Both the position numbers and the translations under genes were made by a program. Positions 1 through 7,903 of a DNA stretch of 47,192 nt are shown here, in pieces. This DNA is from Williamwhitmania taraxaci (GTDB taxonomy: Bacteria; Bacteroidota; Bacteroidia; Bacteroidales; Williamwhitmaniaceae). Every line of letters begins with the position of its first letter. Within the stretch, counting starts at the first letter, position 1. The stretch is from positions 1 to 47,192 of the forward strand of contig NZ_FMYP01000028.1 in NCBI RefSeq assembly GCF_900096565.1, written 5' to 3'. The notes below the pieces were generated by a model that was not told the DNA's origin, made no database searches, and was given only the letters and a program-made list of their open reading frames with translations.

Positions 1-193
1 TTGTTTAATGTGCTGTATATGTAATACTTAACAATATTACTGACCTTAGGAATCATGCTTAGAAAATTACTGGAATAATCTTTTAAGATACTGATTTCTA
101 AGGTCTTATTCAAATTTATTCACGCCTATTTTTCTGATTGTCAAATATTTACACTAGTTATTACCGAACTATTGTAACACAAAGACGCATAAA

Positions 194-859
194 ATGGTAC
201 CAAAGACTGTAATGATTTTTTTGGAGGGTTTAAAGGCAAATAATTCACGGGATTGGTTTAACGAGAATAAGGATAATTATTTGCAGGCTCTAAAAAGTTA
301 TGATAACATCCTCGAACAGCTAATTTCTTCAGTTGGTTTGTTCGATGATGAAGTTGTGGGGCTCAAACCCAAGGATGCAATTTTTCGGATTTATCGCGAT
401 GTTCGTTTTTCGCACGACAAGAGTCCCTACAAAACTCATTTTGGTGCTTATCTTGCACGGGGTGGACGAAAGAGTCCATCTGCAGGATACTATGTTCACC
501 TAGAGGCGGATGGTTCGGTGCTCGCTGGTGGCATTTGGAGGCCAGAGTCTGAAAACTTAAAAAAAATCAGAAGGGCGATTGATCTCTATCACGAAGAGTT
601 TTTGCAGATAGTCTCGGAGAAGATTTTTACGAAGTGGTTTGGTAAGTTGAGTAGTGATGATGCGCTGGTGAGAGTACCTGCGGGATTCAGCAATGATTCT
701 CCTGTTGCAAACTATTTAAGAATGAAGAGTTTTACGGTTGGACATACCTTTACGAATAGGGATGTGTTAGAACCTAATTTTGAGGAACGCGTTGTTGAGG
801 CCTGCCGAGCAATGTATCGATTCAATACGTTTTTACGAGAGGCCATTGATGAAAAATAG
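194..859 (+). CDS. DUF2461 family protein
   Basis: The 221-residue product matches the DUF2461 (TIGR02453) family along its whole length. Seen: an N-terminal FLEGLKANNSRDWFNENK stretch, then FRIYRDVRFSHDKSPYKTHF, then an acidic GGIWRPESE segment, in the order I know from that family. No signal peptide or membrane segment is present, so it should be cytosolic. The biochemical function of the family is not established. It stands alone: about 190 bp of upstream DNA holds its promoter, and it ends at a bidirectional terminator shared with the convergent acyl-CoA synthetase gene. The ATG is preceded by an A-rich stretch rather than a Shine-Dalgarno, as is usual in this phylum. Confidence 0.9.
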   Translation: MVPKTVMIFLEGLKANNSRDWFNENKDNYLQALKSYDNILEQLISSVGLFDDEVVGLKPKDAIFRIYRDVRFSHDKSPYKTHFGAYLARGGRKSPSAGYYVHLEADGSVLAGGIWRPESENLKKIRRAIDLYHEEFLQIVSEKIFTKWFGKLSSDDALVRVPAGFSNDSPVANYLRMKSFTVGHTFTNRDVLEPNFEERVVEACRAMYRFNTFLREAIDEK

Positions 860-860
860 A

Positions 861-890
861 AGAGGCTGTCCAGAAAGGACAGCCTCTTTT
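861..890. terminator. Bidirectional intrinsic terminator
   Basis: A perfect 11-bp stem (861-871 with 877-887) encloses a 5-nt loop and is followed by T residues on the plus strand. It sits between convergent genes ending at 859 and 892. Confidence 0.85.
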
Positions 891-891
891 A

Positions 892-2553
892 TTAGATTTC
901 CACAGATAAATATAGGAATCGCTTTATGCTTTTCTTTGGGGTTTTTTCAAACTCTTCGGGATAGAGTTTGGTTTTTTGAATTTGCATGAAGGCCGGTAGT
1001 ACGCTGTTCAGAATTTTTTTGTTCTCCTCCATGATAAGGGCTAGATCCTCGGCATTTAAACCCGCTTCATCGGCCGTTTCGTAATCGGGGTAAATGAGAG
1101 CCACAAGTCGGTTGTTTTTCTCAACGACCAGTGATTCTTGAATATAGGGCATGTTATTGAGTTTAGCCTCAATTTCTTCGGGATATATATTTTGCCCACT
1201 AGGGCCTAAAATCATACTCTTACTCCTACCCTTTATATAGATGTAGTTTTCGCTATCGATAAGTCCAAGGTCGCCCGTGCGTAACCAACCATCGGAAGTT
1301 ATTGCAGAATTAGTCGCTTCTGGATTTTTGTAATAGCCCATCATCACATTCTCTCCCTTTACCATAATTTCGCCTACTTCCACGAATGGATCTGCGGAAT
1401 CAATTTTAACAGAGAGCGTTGGTAGTATCTTACCACATGCACCTTGGGGATTATCGGCCCAGGCGGCATAGGAAATTAGTGGACCACACTCGGTCATGCC
1501 AAAGCCAACGGTGAATGGGAATTTTATTTTCTTAAGAAAATCTTCTACTTCACTATTGAGTGGCGCTCCACCAATAATAACCTGCATGAAGTTTCCTCCG
1601 AAGACCTCAGACAGTTTTTTGTTTATCTGTTGATAAATCTTCTTGTCGAGGAGAGGAACATTAAGCAGCAGCTTCATTGGCTGCTTGTTCAGCGTTGGCA
1701 AGATTTGTTTTTTGTATATCTTCTCCATTATCAGCGGAACAGTAAGTATCAACTTTGGACGTACTTGTTCAAATGCTTGTATAATGGTTTTTGGTGCAGG
1801 AGTTTTTGTTAAGAAGGTGATGTGACAGCCCACAGAAAATGGCCATAAGAACTCAAAGGCACAACCATAGGCATGTGCCAGCGGCAGGAAAGAAACGATT
1901 TTATCTCCGGCCTGAAGTGGTATGTTGTTATGACCAAATAGCACATTTGCAGCTAGGCTATTTAACGGAAGCATAACCCCTTTTGAGAAACCGGTAGTGC
2001 CTGAAGTGTAGCTAATTACTCCAAGTTTATCGTTCGATATTTCCCGGAAGTTAATGTCATTAGGCGTAAGCTCTTCTAGTTTTTTGGTCAGATTATCGAC
2101 TTCTGATTTCAACTGGTTTGTAGCATCATCGTTTCTAGAAACCAATAGGTTAAATTGTGTCAATGAAAAAATTGCGGTAAGGTGGGGCATTGATGATTCA
2201 TCGATGTTTTCCCAAATTTGATCGCTTGTGAATAGAATTTTAGAGTCGGAATGGTTAATAATATGGTGAATATCTGCAACGGCAAAATCGGCAAGAACGG
2301 GAACAACTACGGCGCCATATGATATTATGGCTAAATATGAAGTAGCCCACGAACTGCTGTTTCTTCCAACCAGTGCCACTTTGTCACCGGGTTTTATTCC
2401 CCACATTTCTAGCATCTGGTGAATACGAACAACGTCCTTCGCTACCGTTGAAAAGGGAATGGTTTTCCCTTGATAATCGGAAAATGCGGGGCTATTCCAA
2501 TTCTCTTGGAGACTTTTTTCGATATATTCCTTAATGAAGTTTTGTGCAATCAT
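892..2553 (-). CDS. AMP-dependent acyl-CoA synthetase (paralogue 2 of tandem pair)
   Basis: This is an ANL-superfamily adenylate-forming enzyme of 553 residues, expected to activate a carboxylic acid (probably a fatty acid) to its acyl-AMP and then acyl-CoA. Seen: the phosphate-binding loop YTSGTTGFSKGV near residues 182-193, the FGMTECGP adenine-side motif near 351-358, DGWLRTGDLG near 421-430, the GPSGQNIYPEEIE hinge region near 450-462, and a C-terminal TPKKSIKRFLY with the candidate catalytic lysine. There is no signal peptide or membrane anchor. It lies 23 bp downstream of a paralogue of exactly the same length and very similar sequence, so the two form an operon made by gene duplication. 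The substrate cannot be read from the sequence. Confidence 0.9.
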   Translation of the reverse strand: MIAQNFIKEYIEKSLQENWNSPAFSDYQGKTIPFSTVAKDVVRIHQMLEMWGIKPGDKVALVGRNSSSWATSYLAIISYGAVVVPVLADFAVADIHHIINHSDSKILFTSDQIWENIDESSMPHLTAIFSLTQFNLLVSRNDDATNQLKSEVDNLTKKLEELTPNDINFREISNDKLGVISYTSGTTGFSKGVMLPLNSLAANVLFGHNNIPLQAGDKIVSFLPLAHAYGCAFEFLWPFSVGCHITFLTKTPAPKTIIQAFEQVRPKLILTVPLIMEKIYKKQILPTLNKQPMKLLLNVPLLDKKIYQQINKKLSEVFGGNFMQVIIGGAPLNSEVEDFLKKIKFPFTVGFGMTECGPLISYAAWADNPQGACGKILPTLSVKIDSADPFVEVGEIMVKGENVMMGYYKNPEATNSAITSDGWLRTGDLGLIDSENYIYIKGRSKSMILGPSGQNIYPEEIEAKLNNMPYIQESLVVEKNNRLVALIYPDYETADEAGLNAEDLALIMEENKKILNSVLPAFMQIQKTKLYPEEFEKTPKKSIKRFLYLSVEI

Positions 2554-2576
2554 TTCTTTTTGATTGTAGTGAACGA

Positions 2577-4238
2577 TTATTGGACCTGTGGTTGGTATAG
2601 AAACCGTTTAATACTGCGCTTGGGTGTTTTTTCGAACTCTTCCGGATATAGTTTCACCGAAGAAATTTGGCTATAGGCAGGTAGGTCTTTATTTGTTTCG
2701 ATGCGGTTTTCCTCCATTTTCTTTTCTATATCGTGAATGGTAAGCCCATGCTTATCTGCCGTCTCGTAGTCGGGATAAATAAGGGCAATGAGTTTCCCGT
2801 TGCTTTCTACAACGAGTGATTCCTGAACAAATGGTAAATTGTTTACTTTACCCTCAATCTCTTCGGGGAAGATATTCTGACCAGAAGGGCCTAGTATCAT
2901 ATTTTTGCAACGACCTTTAATAAACAGATAGCCATCGGCATCGATTATTCCAAGATCGCCAGTGCGCATCCAACCGTCTGCAGTAAAGGCAGCTGTAGTT
3001 GCTTCCTCGTTCCTATAATATCCCAGCATAACGTTTTCGCCACGTACAAGGATTTCGCCTACCAGATTTTCCGAATCGTCAGAGTCAATCTTTATCTCCA
3101 TTCCGGGCGCTGCCTTTCCGGTGGAGTATAGCTTGTTCGTATTCCACGAATCGTAGGTAATTATTGGTCCACACTCGGTCATGCCGTAGCCAACGGTATA
3201 GCGAAACTCAATTTTTTTAAGAAAACGCTCCACCTCGGGATTTAGGGCTGCTCCCCCAATTACAACTTCGTAGAATTCGCCGCCAAATATTGAGGTTAAC
3301 TTCTCGTTTATCTTCTTGCAAATTCTGCGGTCGATGAGGGGAATCTTAAGGAGCAATTTTATGGACGGCTTACTAATTGCCTCTAGAACACTTTTTTTAT
3401 AGATTTTTTCGATGATAAGCGGAACGGAAAGCACAACTTTTGGCTTTAGTTCCCCAAACGCATCGAGGATAATCTTTGGTGATGGTGTTCGTGTCAAGAA
3501 ATTTATATGGCACCCTCTGGTAATGGGGTAGATAAACTCGAAAGCAGAGCCATAGGCGTGAGCCATTGGAAGAATGCTTACCATTTTTCCTGCCGGCTCG
3601 AGCGGAAGCACCTGTATAGCAAAAAGCAAGTTGGATGTCAGACTTCGGAAAGGTAGCATTACCCCTTTCGAAAACCCAGATGTTCCTGAAGTATAGTTTA
3701 TTACCCCAAGTTCCTCTGGTTTATCACGGTGGTATATTACCTCGTCGGGGGAAATACCTTTTGGGTATTTCAGTGAATAGTCAGAATCAAGTTTAGCATG
3801 AATATCTCGAACGGAGAATGGTGTGTTTTCGTGGAGAATGCTGAAGTCTGCAACAGAGATAATGCATTTAACATTCGGCATTTGAGCTTCATTGAGGTTT
3901 TCCCAAATCACATCGCCAACAAAAAGAACCATTGCCTCGGAATGGTTTACAATGTGATGAACGTTATCTGGTTTAAATTCATGAAGAATAGGAACAACAA
4001 CGGCCCCATAGCTAGTAATAGCAAGAAAAGTAACAGCCCAGTTTGCAGAATTGCGTCCTACAAGGGCAATTCTATCACCTTTTTTAATTCCTGTTTTTTC
4101 AAAGATGATATGTATTTTGGCAATCTTTCGAGCCAAATCCTCATAGGTGTAGGTAATGCCCTTATAGTCGCTCAGAGCCGGAAGAGTCCAGTTCTGTTTT
4201 ATACTTTTTTCGATATGGGCAACAAAGCTCTGCTCCAT
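2577..4238 (-). CDS. AMP-dependent acyl-CoA synthetase (paralogue 1 of tandem pair)
   Basis: This is a second ANL-superfamily ligase of 553 residues, the first gene of the two-gene operon. Seen: YTSGTSGFSKGV phosphate loop, GYGMTECGP, DGWMRTGDLG, GPSGQNIFPEEIEGK, and TPKRSIKRFLY at the C-terminus. It is collinear with its downstream copy. The N-terminal half (KNWTLPALSDYKG-like region and the GDRIALVGRNSANWA segment) also aligns without gaps. Divergence is spread over the whole length, so the duplication is not recent. It is expected to make acyl-CoA for lipid synthesis or degradation. Two non-identical copies suggest different chain-length preference, which is inference only. Confidence 0.9.
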   Translation of the reverse strand: MEQSFVAHIEKSIKQNWTLPALSDYKGITYTYEDLARKIAKIHIIFEKTGIKKGDRIALVGRNSANWAVTFLAITSYGAVVVPILHEFKPDNVHHIVNHSEAMVLFVGDVIWENLNEAQMPNVKCIISVADFSILHENTPFSVRDIHAKLDSDYSLKYPKGISPDEVIYHRDKPEELGVINYTSGTSGFSKGVMLPFRSLTSNLLFAIQVLPLEPAGKMVSILPMAHAYGSAFEFIYPITRGCHINFLTRTPSPKIILDAFGELKPKVVLSVPLIIEKIYKKSVLEAISKPSIKLLLKIPLIDRRICKKINEKLTSIFGGEFYEVVIGGAALNPEVERFLKKIEFRYTVGYGMTECGPIITYDSWNTNKLYSTGKAAPGMEIKIDSDDSENLVGEILVRGENVMLGYYRNEEATTAAFTADGWMRTGDLGIIDADGYLFIKGRCKNMILGPSGQNIFPEEIEGKVNNLPFVQESLVVESNGKLIALIYPDYETADKHGLTIHDIEKKMEENRIETNKDLPAYSQISSVKLYPEEFEKTPKRSIKRFLYQPQVQ

Positions 4239-4454
4239 GGTAGAAAAATTGGTTAATTACAGTTAATGCGCACAAAAACAGGTCGTTAGTGTGAGCCGGT
4301 GAATTGTGTTCATGGCAAATATAAAAAAAAATTAATCGATCAACCTTTTTGCTAAGGAATCCTGTGTTTACAGTGGTTGCGTTAATGTTCTAACACATGT
4401 TTATTGATTGTTCCGCCTGAACGTTCACGAGTTTCCGGGAAAAGGTACAAATAA

Positions 4455-4480
4455 AAAAACCCTCTGGAGAGAGGGTTTTT
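4455..4480 (-). terminator. Intrinsic terminator after the gldA operon
   Basis: CCCTCT (4460-4465) pairs with AGAGGG (4470-4475). Flanking A and T tracts extend the stem and give a T run on the minus strand. It lies 18 bp beyond the stop of the coiled-coil protein gene. Confidence 0.8.
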
Positions 4481-4498
4481 ATTCCAGATTGTGTTAAT

Positions 4499-5401
4499 CT
4501 ACTTAATCAAAAACTGGGATTGTCCTATTAGGATGCCATCAAGGAAAACGGCAATTTCGTAGGAACCGACCAGAAGGTCTCCTTTATTATCATAGAAGAT
4601 ACAAAGATCGACATCCTTATTTTGGTAATCAACTTCACGTTTGGCCGAAAACACAATTTTTTCACCATTAAAATCGAACTGATCGGTTTCCGATTTTGTG
4701 AGCACAAATTTATCTGGACCGGTAATTCGAACAAATGCGTCCCTAAGGCCCGGTTGTGCTATCTCGTTTTCAACTAGGGTAAAGCAAACTTTAATTTTCT
4801 CAACACGACGAGCTCTTGTCACCTCTTTACCCCTACTGTTTATGGGAGTGGAAACAATATCACGAGCTTTTATAACCGACCCCTTCTGAACCTTTGTAGA
4901 GAGTTCGTCGTTTTGCGTGGAGAGTTCTTTGTTGGCCATTTTGGTCATCGTGGATTCTTCCCTCACCTTAACGTTCTCGGCAATAAGATGTTGGTTAAGC
5001 GTGTTCAAGGAGTCTATTTGCTGAATATAGTTCCGCATAATAGAACGAAGCGAACCTAGTTCCGATTGATAATCTTTTATTTTTTGATAGTTGATTGCTT
5101 TTTCGCTCTTAACTTGTTTGATTAATCCTTGAATCTTTCCGCGCTCAACTGCAAGTTCTTTATTGAGGGAATCGTTGTTGGACTCTAATCCGGTATAATC
5201 GGCATATAGATTCGTGAGGTTGGATTCAATGCTGTCTTTTTCTTGGTTTAATTGGGATTGAATTTCTTGGGATTGCTGCTTTTCCCCGGTATATTTCCAG
5301 TAAAGTAAGCCACACACAATTACTAGAGCACCAATAATAACAAGGTATCCAATGCTGGATTTTTTCTCCGGCAAACCGGATTGCTTGTTCGTTTCGTCCA
5401 T
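4499..5401 (-). CDS. Membrane-anchored coiled-coil protein with C-terminal beta domain
   Basis: The 300-residue product is of unknown function. Seen: a short basic cytosolic N-terminus, one hydrophobic helix at about residues 18-34 (IGYLVIIGALVIVCGLLYW), a long Gln/Glu/Lys/Ser-rich heptad region to about residue 175, then a compact, probably beta-rich C-terminal domain (about 200-300) rich in alternating hydrophobics. Proteins with this plan are common in Bacteroidota and are often labelled as chromosome-partition-like only because of the coiled coil. The helix lacks a clear cleavage site, so an inner-membrane anchor with a periplasmic coil is most likely. It follows gldA by 57 bp and probably shares its transcript, which may hint at a surface or gliding-related role (inference). 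Confidence 0.75.
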   Translation of the reverse strand: MDETNKQSGLPEKKSSIGYLVIIGALVIVCGLLYWKYTGEKQQSQEIQSQLNQEKDSIESNLTNLYADYTGLESNNDSLNKELAVERGKIQGLIKQVKSEKAINYQKIKDYQSELGSLRSIMRNYIQQIDSLNTLNQHLIAENVKVREESTMTKMANKELSTQNDELSTKVQKGSVIKARDIVSTPINSRGKEVTRARRVEKIKVCFTLVENEIAQPGLRDAFVRITGPDKFVLTKSETDQFDFNGEKIVFSAKREVDYQNKDVDLCIFYDNKGDLLVGSYEIAVFLDGILIGQSQFLIK

Positions 5402-5458
5402 ATTTGGGTTATTTGGGTTTGAGTGTGTGAAGATAGAAACAATTTTTTTGTCTTTTGC

Positions 5459-6373
5459 TTAATTCTCAGAAGTGAGTTCTCTGAAAACATCTTCAAGATG
5501 TTTTTCATGTAGCTGCAGTGTTATTATAGTTAGGTTGTTACTAACGGCCATATTAAACAGTGTTGGTCTTGGATCTATCGTTGATGCGGAGGTAATCAAC
5601 CAACCAGTTTTGCCAACTTTCTCAACCAATTCAATACCGGGAAGGCCATTAAAAACGGAAGTGTTCGTCTCTTCAAGAAACTCTACAAAGGTTGTTGTCA
5701 CGCCTTTTCCTGTGTGCGTCTTGAGGTAATCCTGATTTTCATTAGCTACAATTTTTCCCTTACTCAGAATTATCACCTTGGAGCAAATTGCCTCTACTTC
5801 TTGCATGATATGGGATGAAAGTAGGATGGTTTTTGTTTTTCCCACCTCTATAATTAATTTTCGGATTTCCAGAATTTGATTTGGATCAAGTCCAGTTGTT
5901 GGTTCATCCAAAATAAGCACCTCTGGATCATGTATCAGCGCTTGTGCAAGGCCAATTCGCTGGCGATATCCCTTGCTTAGCATTCCAATCTTTTTATGGC
6001 ATTCGACTCCTATACCTACCTGATCGATAAGGTATTGCACCCGCTGGGTTAGATTGTGAACCTTATGCACTTTTCCTATAAACATTAAAAACTCCTTAAC
6101 GTACATCTCAAGGTAGAGCGGATTATGTTCCGGTAGGTAACCCGTTATTGCCTTAATAGCATAGGGATTTACCGTTACGTCAATACCATTAATAAAAGCT
6201 GAACCTTCCGAGGGGTTTATCACACCCATAAGGGTTTTCATGAGGGTCGATTTGCCGGCTCCATTGGGACCAAGAAATCCGACTACTTCCCCAGATTTTA
6301 CTGAAAAGGAGACGGAATCAAGTGCTTTCTGAGTTCCGTATAGTTTGGAGATGTTTTGAACTTCGATTGACAT
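5459..6373 (-). CDS. gldA: GldA-type ABC transporter ATP-binding subunit
   Basis: The 304-residue product is an ABC ATPase. Seen: Walker A GPNGAGKS at about 35-42, the GYLPEHNPLYLEMYVKEFL segment typical of the GldA group, signature LSKGYRQRIGLAQAL, Walker B LILDEPTTGLDPNQ, and the H-loop LLSSHIMQEVEAIC. The C-terminal extension of about 80 residues is the usual one for GldA. In Flavobacterium, GldA pairs with the membrane proteins GldF and GldG in a transporter required for gliding. Here neither gldF nor gldG is adjacent; the only partner in the operon is a coiled-coil membrane protein. The call rests on family resemblance. A general ABC-2 exporter ATPase is the alternative. Confidence 0.82.
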   Translation of the reverse strand: MSIEVQNISKLYGTQKALDSVSFSVKSGEVVGFLGPNGAGKSTLMKTLMGVINPSEGSAFINGIDVTVNPYAIKAITGYLPEHNPLYLEMYVKEFLMFIGKVHKVHNLTQRVQYLIDQVGIGVECHKKIGMLSKGYRQRIGLAQALIHDPEVLILDEPTTGLDPNQILEIRKLIIEVGKTKTILLSSHIMQEVEAICSKVIILSKGKIVANENQDYLKTHTGKGVTTTFVEFLEETNTSVFNGLPGIELVEKVGKTGWLITSASTIDPRPTLFNMAVSNNLTIITLQLHEKHLEDVFRELTSEN

Positions 6374-6411
6374 CGTGTTTCGTTTTACTAGAATGACAAA
6401 GCTACTAATTC

Positions 6412-6442
6412 CTTAAAAAAAAACGACAATATGAGTGTCGTT
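6412..6442 (-). promoter_or_regulatory. Terminator-like hairpin upstream of gldA
   Basis: AACGACA (6422-6428) pairs with TGTCGTT (6436-6442) around a 7-nt loop. Read on the minus strand, it is followed by a run of eight or nine T. It lies about 40 bp upstream of the gldA start in a divergent intergenic region, so it may be an attenuator or simply block stray antisense transcription. Confidence 0.4.
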
Positions 6443-6496
6443 ACTTTATTTTTGACGTATTATTGTTAGTTCTATTATTAATTTAAATCTTGGAGT

Positions 6497-6718
6497 ATGT
6501 ATTTTTCCACATCTCGTCTTCTATTGTTGATCTTCATTGCCTTGGTTGTTGGAATAAATGTTTCCGTACTGGTGAATGCGTGGCGGGAATCGGCATCGTT
6601 GGTAAATCCACTTATGAATATTGGGGGCTTGGTCCTTTTAGGTGGAGTTGTATTCCTTTACCAATGGTCGCAAAACAGAAAAGGTAAGAAGGAAAAGGTA
6701 GAAAAAAAAGAGGCATAA
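6497..6718 (+). CDS. Small membrane protein with two TM segments
   Basis: The 73-residue product has two hydrophobic segments (about residues 8-27 and 38-57) and a strongly basic tail rich in Lys and Glu. I do not recognise the family. The predicted topology is a helical hairpin in the inner membrane with the charged tail in the cytosol. The gene is divergent from gldA and lies 65 bp before an outer-membrane barrel gene. Reading-frame composition and the ATG with A/T-rich upstream DNA support it as real, but the short length leaves some doubt. Confidence 0.6.
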   Translation: MYFSTSRLLLLIFIALVVGINVSVLVNAWRESASLVNPLMNIGGLVLLGGVVFLYQWSQNRKGKKEKVEKKEA

Positions 6719-6783
6719 ATTGCTATTGCATGCCGTAAGGTGTGTATTGGTGTTAAGATTACTATTATCTAATTGGGAAAAAA

Positions 6784-7878
6784 GTGAGAAAGAGTAGTTT
6801 CGTTTTTGGTCTTTACCTTACTGTTGCTAGTTGTACACAACTCATGGCACAGCAAAAGCAGGAAGTACTCATACCCGATTCGGTAAGCGAATCACACAAT
6901 AGCGTTTTGGCGATTCCTTACGCATTTTACAGCCCAGAAACTCATTGGGGCTTTGGGGTTTCGGCCGGATACTATTTTTCTAAGGAGGAGAGTCGAAGGA
7001 TCTCCAATATTCAGGGATCTGCGATTTATACCCAAGACAACCAGTTTAAACTTTCCGTTACGCCAAAAGTATTTTCTGAAGATAAGCGTAGTTTCTATTC
7101 GGGTAAGTTTGAAGTCCAGAATTTCCCAGATAAGTTTTATGGCATTGGGAGAGATGCCGATAGCGTTCAAAACTTTACTTGGAGGAACCTTTCTTTTCTG
7201 TTTCAGAGACAAAAGGTTGTATTTTCCGATCTAATGATTGGCTATCAAGTTCAGTTGGATTACGGAAAAATGAAGGACCCCATTCCTGAGTCACGTTATC
7301 CTGAGCAGGAGTTGTATGGTAATGGGGAGTTTTTTACTTCTGCCCTCGGTGCTTTGATTACCTGGGACAGCCGCGATAACATGTTTTATGCCCGAACAGG
7401 AAGCTTTTATAAGGTTTCCTTACTATCGAATAGTAAGGTTTTCTTGAGTGAATACAACTACACACGGGTAATTGCAGATTTTCGCGAGTTTGGTGCCATT
7501 TCTAGAATCACTTCCATGGGGTTTCAGTTTTATGGCGATTTTACCTGGGGCGATGTTCCCTTTCAGCGGCTCCCAATGGAGGGTGGAAGCGAAATATTAC
7601 GTGGGGTGAGGCAGGGGCGCTACCGCGATAAGATGATGATGGCGGCACAGTTGGAGTTTCGGTTAACCATAACCCGAAAGTTGTTTGCCACGGCTTTTGT
7701 TGCCGCAGCTGATGTTGCTCCTGTTACAAACGAGTTTGCACTCAAGGAGTATACGCCCTCTTTTGGTGGCGGACTTAGGTATAAGTTAAATCGGGCCGGT
7801 GTGAATCTTCGATTCGACACGGCTATTACTCCTGGGGGAAAACCCTTGTTCTACTTTACGGCAATGGAGGCATTCTAG
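6784..7878 (+). CDS. BamA/TamA-family outer-membrane beta-barrel protein
   Basis: The 364-residue product carries a cleavable signal peptide (cleavage likely after the Ala in QLMAQ) followed directly by a beta-barrel of the surface antigen D15 / BamA C-terminal type. Seen: alternating hydrophobic strands throughout, FPDKFYGIGRDAD and LITWDSRDNMFYARTG, GGSEILRGVRQGRYRDK (the conserved loop-6-like RGxRxGRYRD motif), and a C-terminal aromatic residue (TAMEAF) as expected for a Bam substrate. No POTRA domains precede the barrel, so it is not BamA itself. It starts at GTG. It lies 25 bp before the dipeptidase gene and probably shares a transcript. Function unknown; a transport or surface role is inference. 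Confidence 0.82.
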   Translation: MRKSSFVFGLYLTVASCTQLMAQQKQEVLIPDSVSESHNSVLAIPYAFYSPETHWGFGVSAGYYFSKEESRRISNIQGSAIYTQDNQFKLSVTPKVFSEDKRSFYSGKFEVQNFPDKFYGIGRDADSVQNFTWRNLSFLFQRQKVVFSDLMIGYQVQLDYGKMKDPIPESRYPEQELYGNGEFFTSALGALITWDSRDNMFYARTGSFYKVSLLSNSKVFLSEYNYTRVIADFREFGAISRITSMGFQFYGDFTWGDVPFQRLPMEGGSEILRGVRQGRYRDKMMMAAQLEFRLTITRKLFATAFVAAADVAPVTNEFALKEYTPSFGGGLRYKLNRAGVNLRFDTAITPGGKPLFYFTAMEAF

Positions 7879-7903
7879 ACCTCAATGCATTAAAAAAAGA
7901 AAT

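Noticed and set aside
42-105. Inverted repeat GACCTTAG / CTAAGGTC before the first gene
   Set aside because: Eight-bp arms about 50 bp apart in AT-rich DNA; not strong enough to call a regulatory element.
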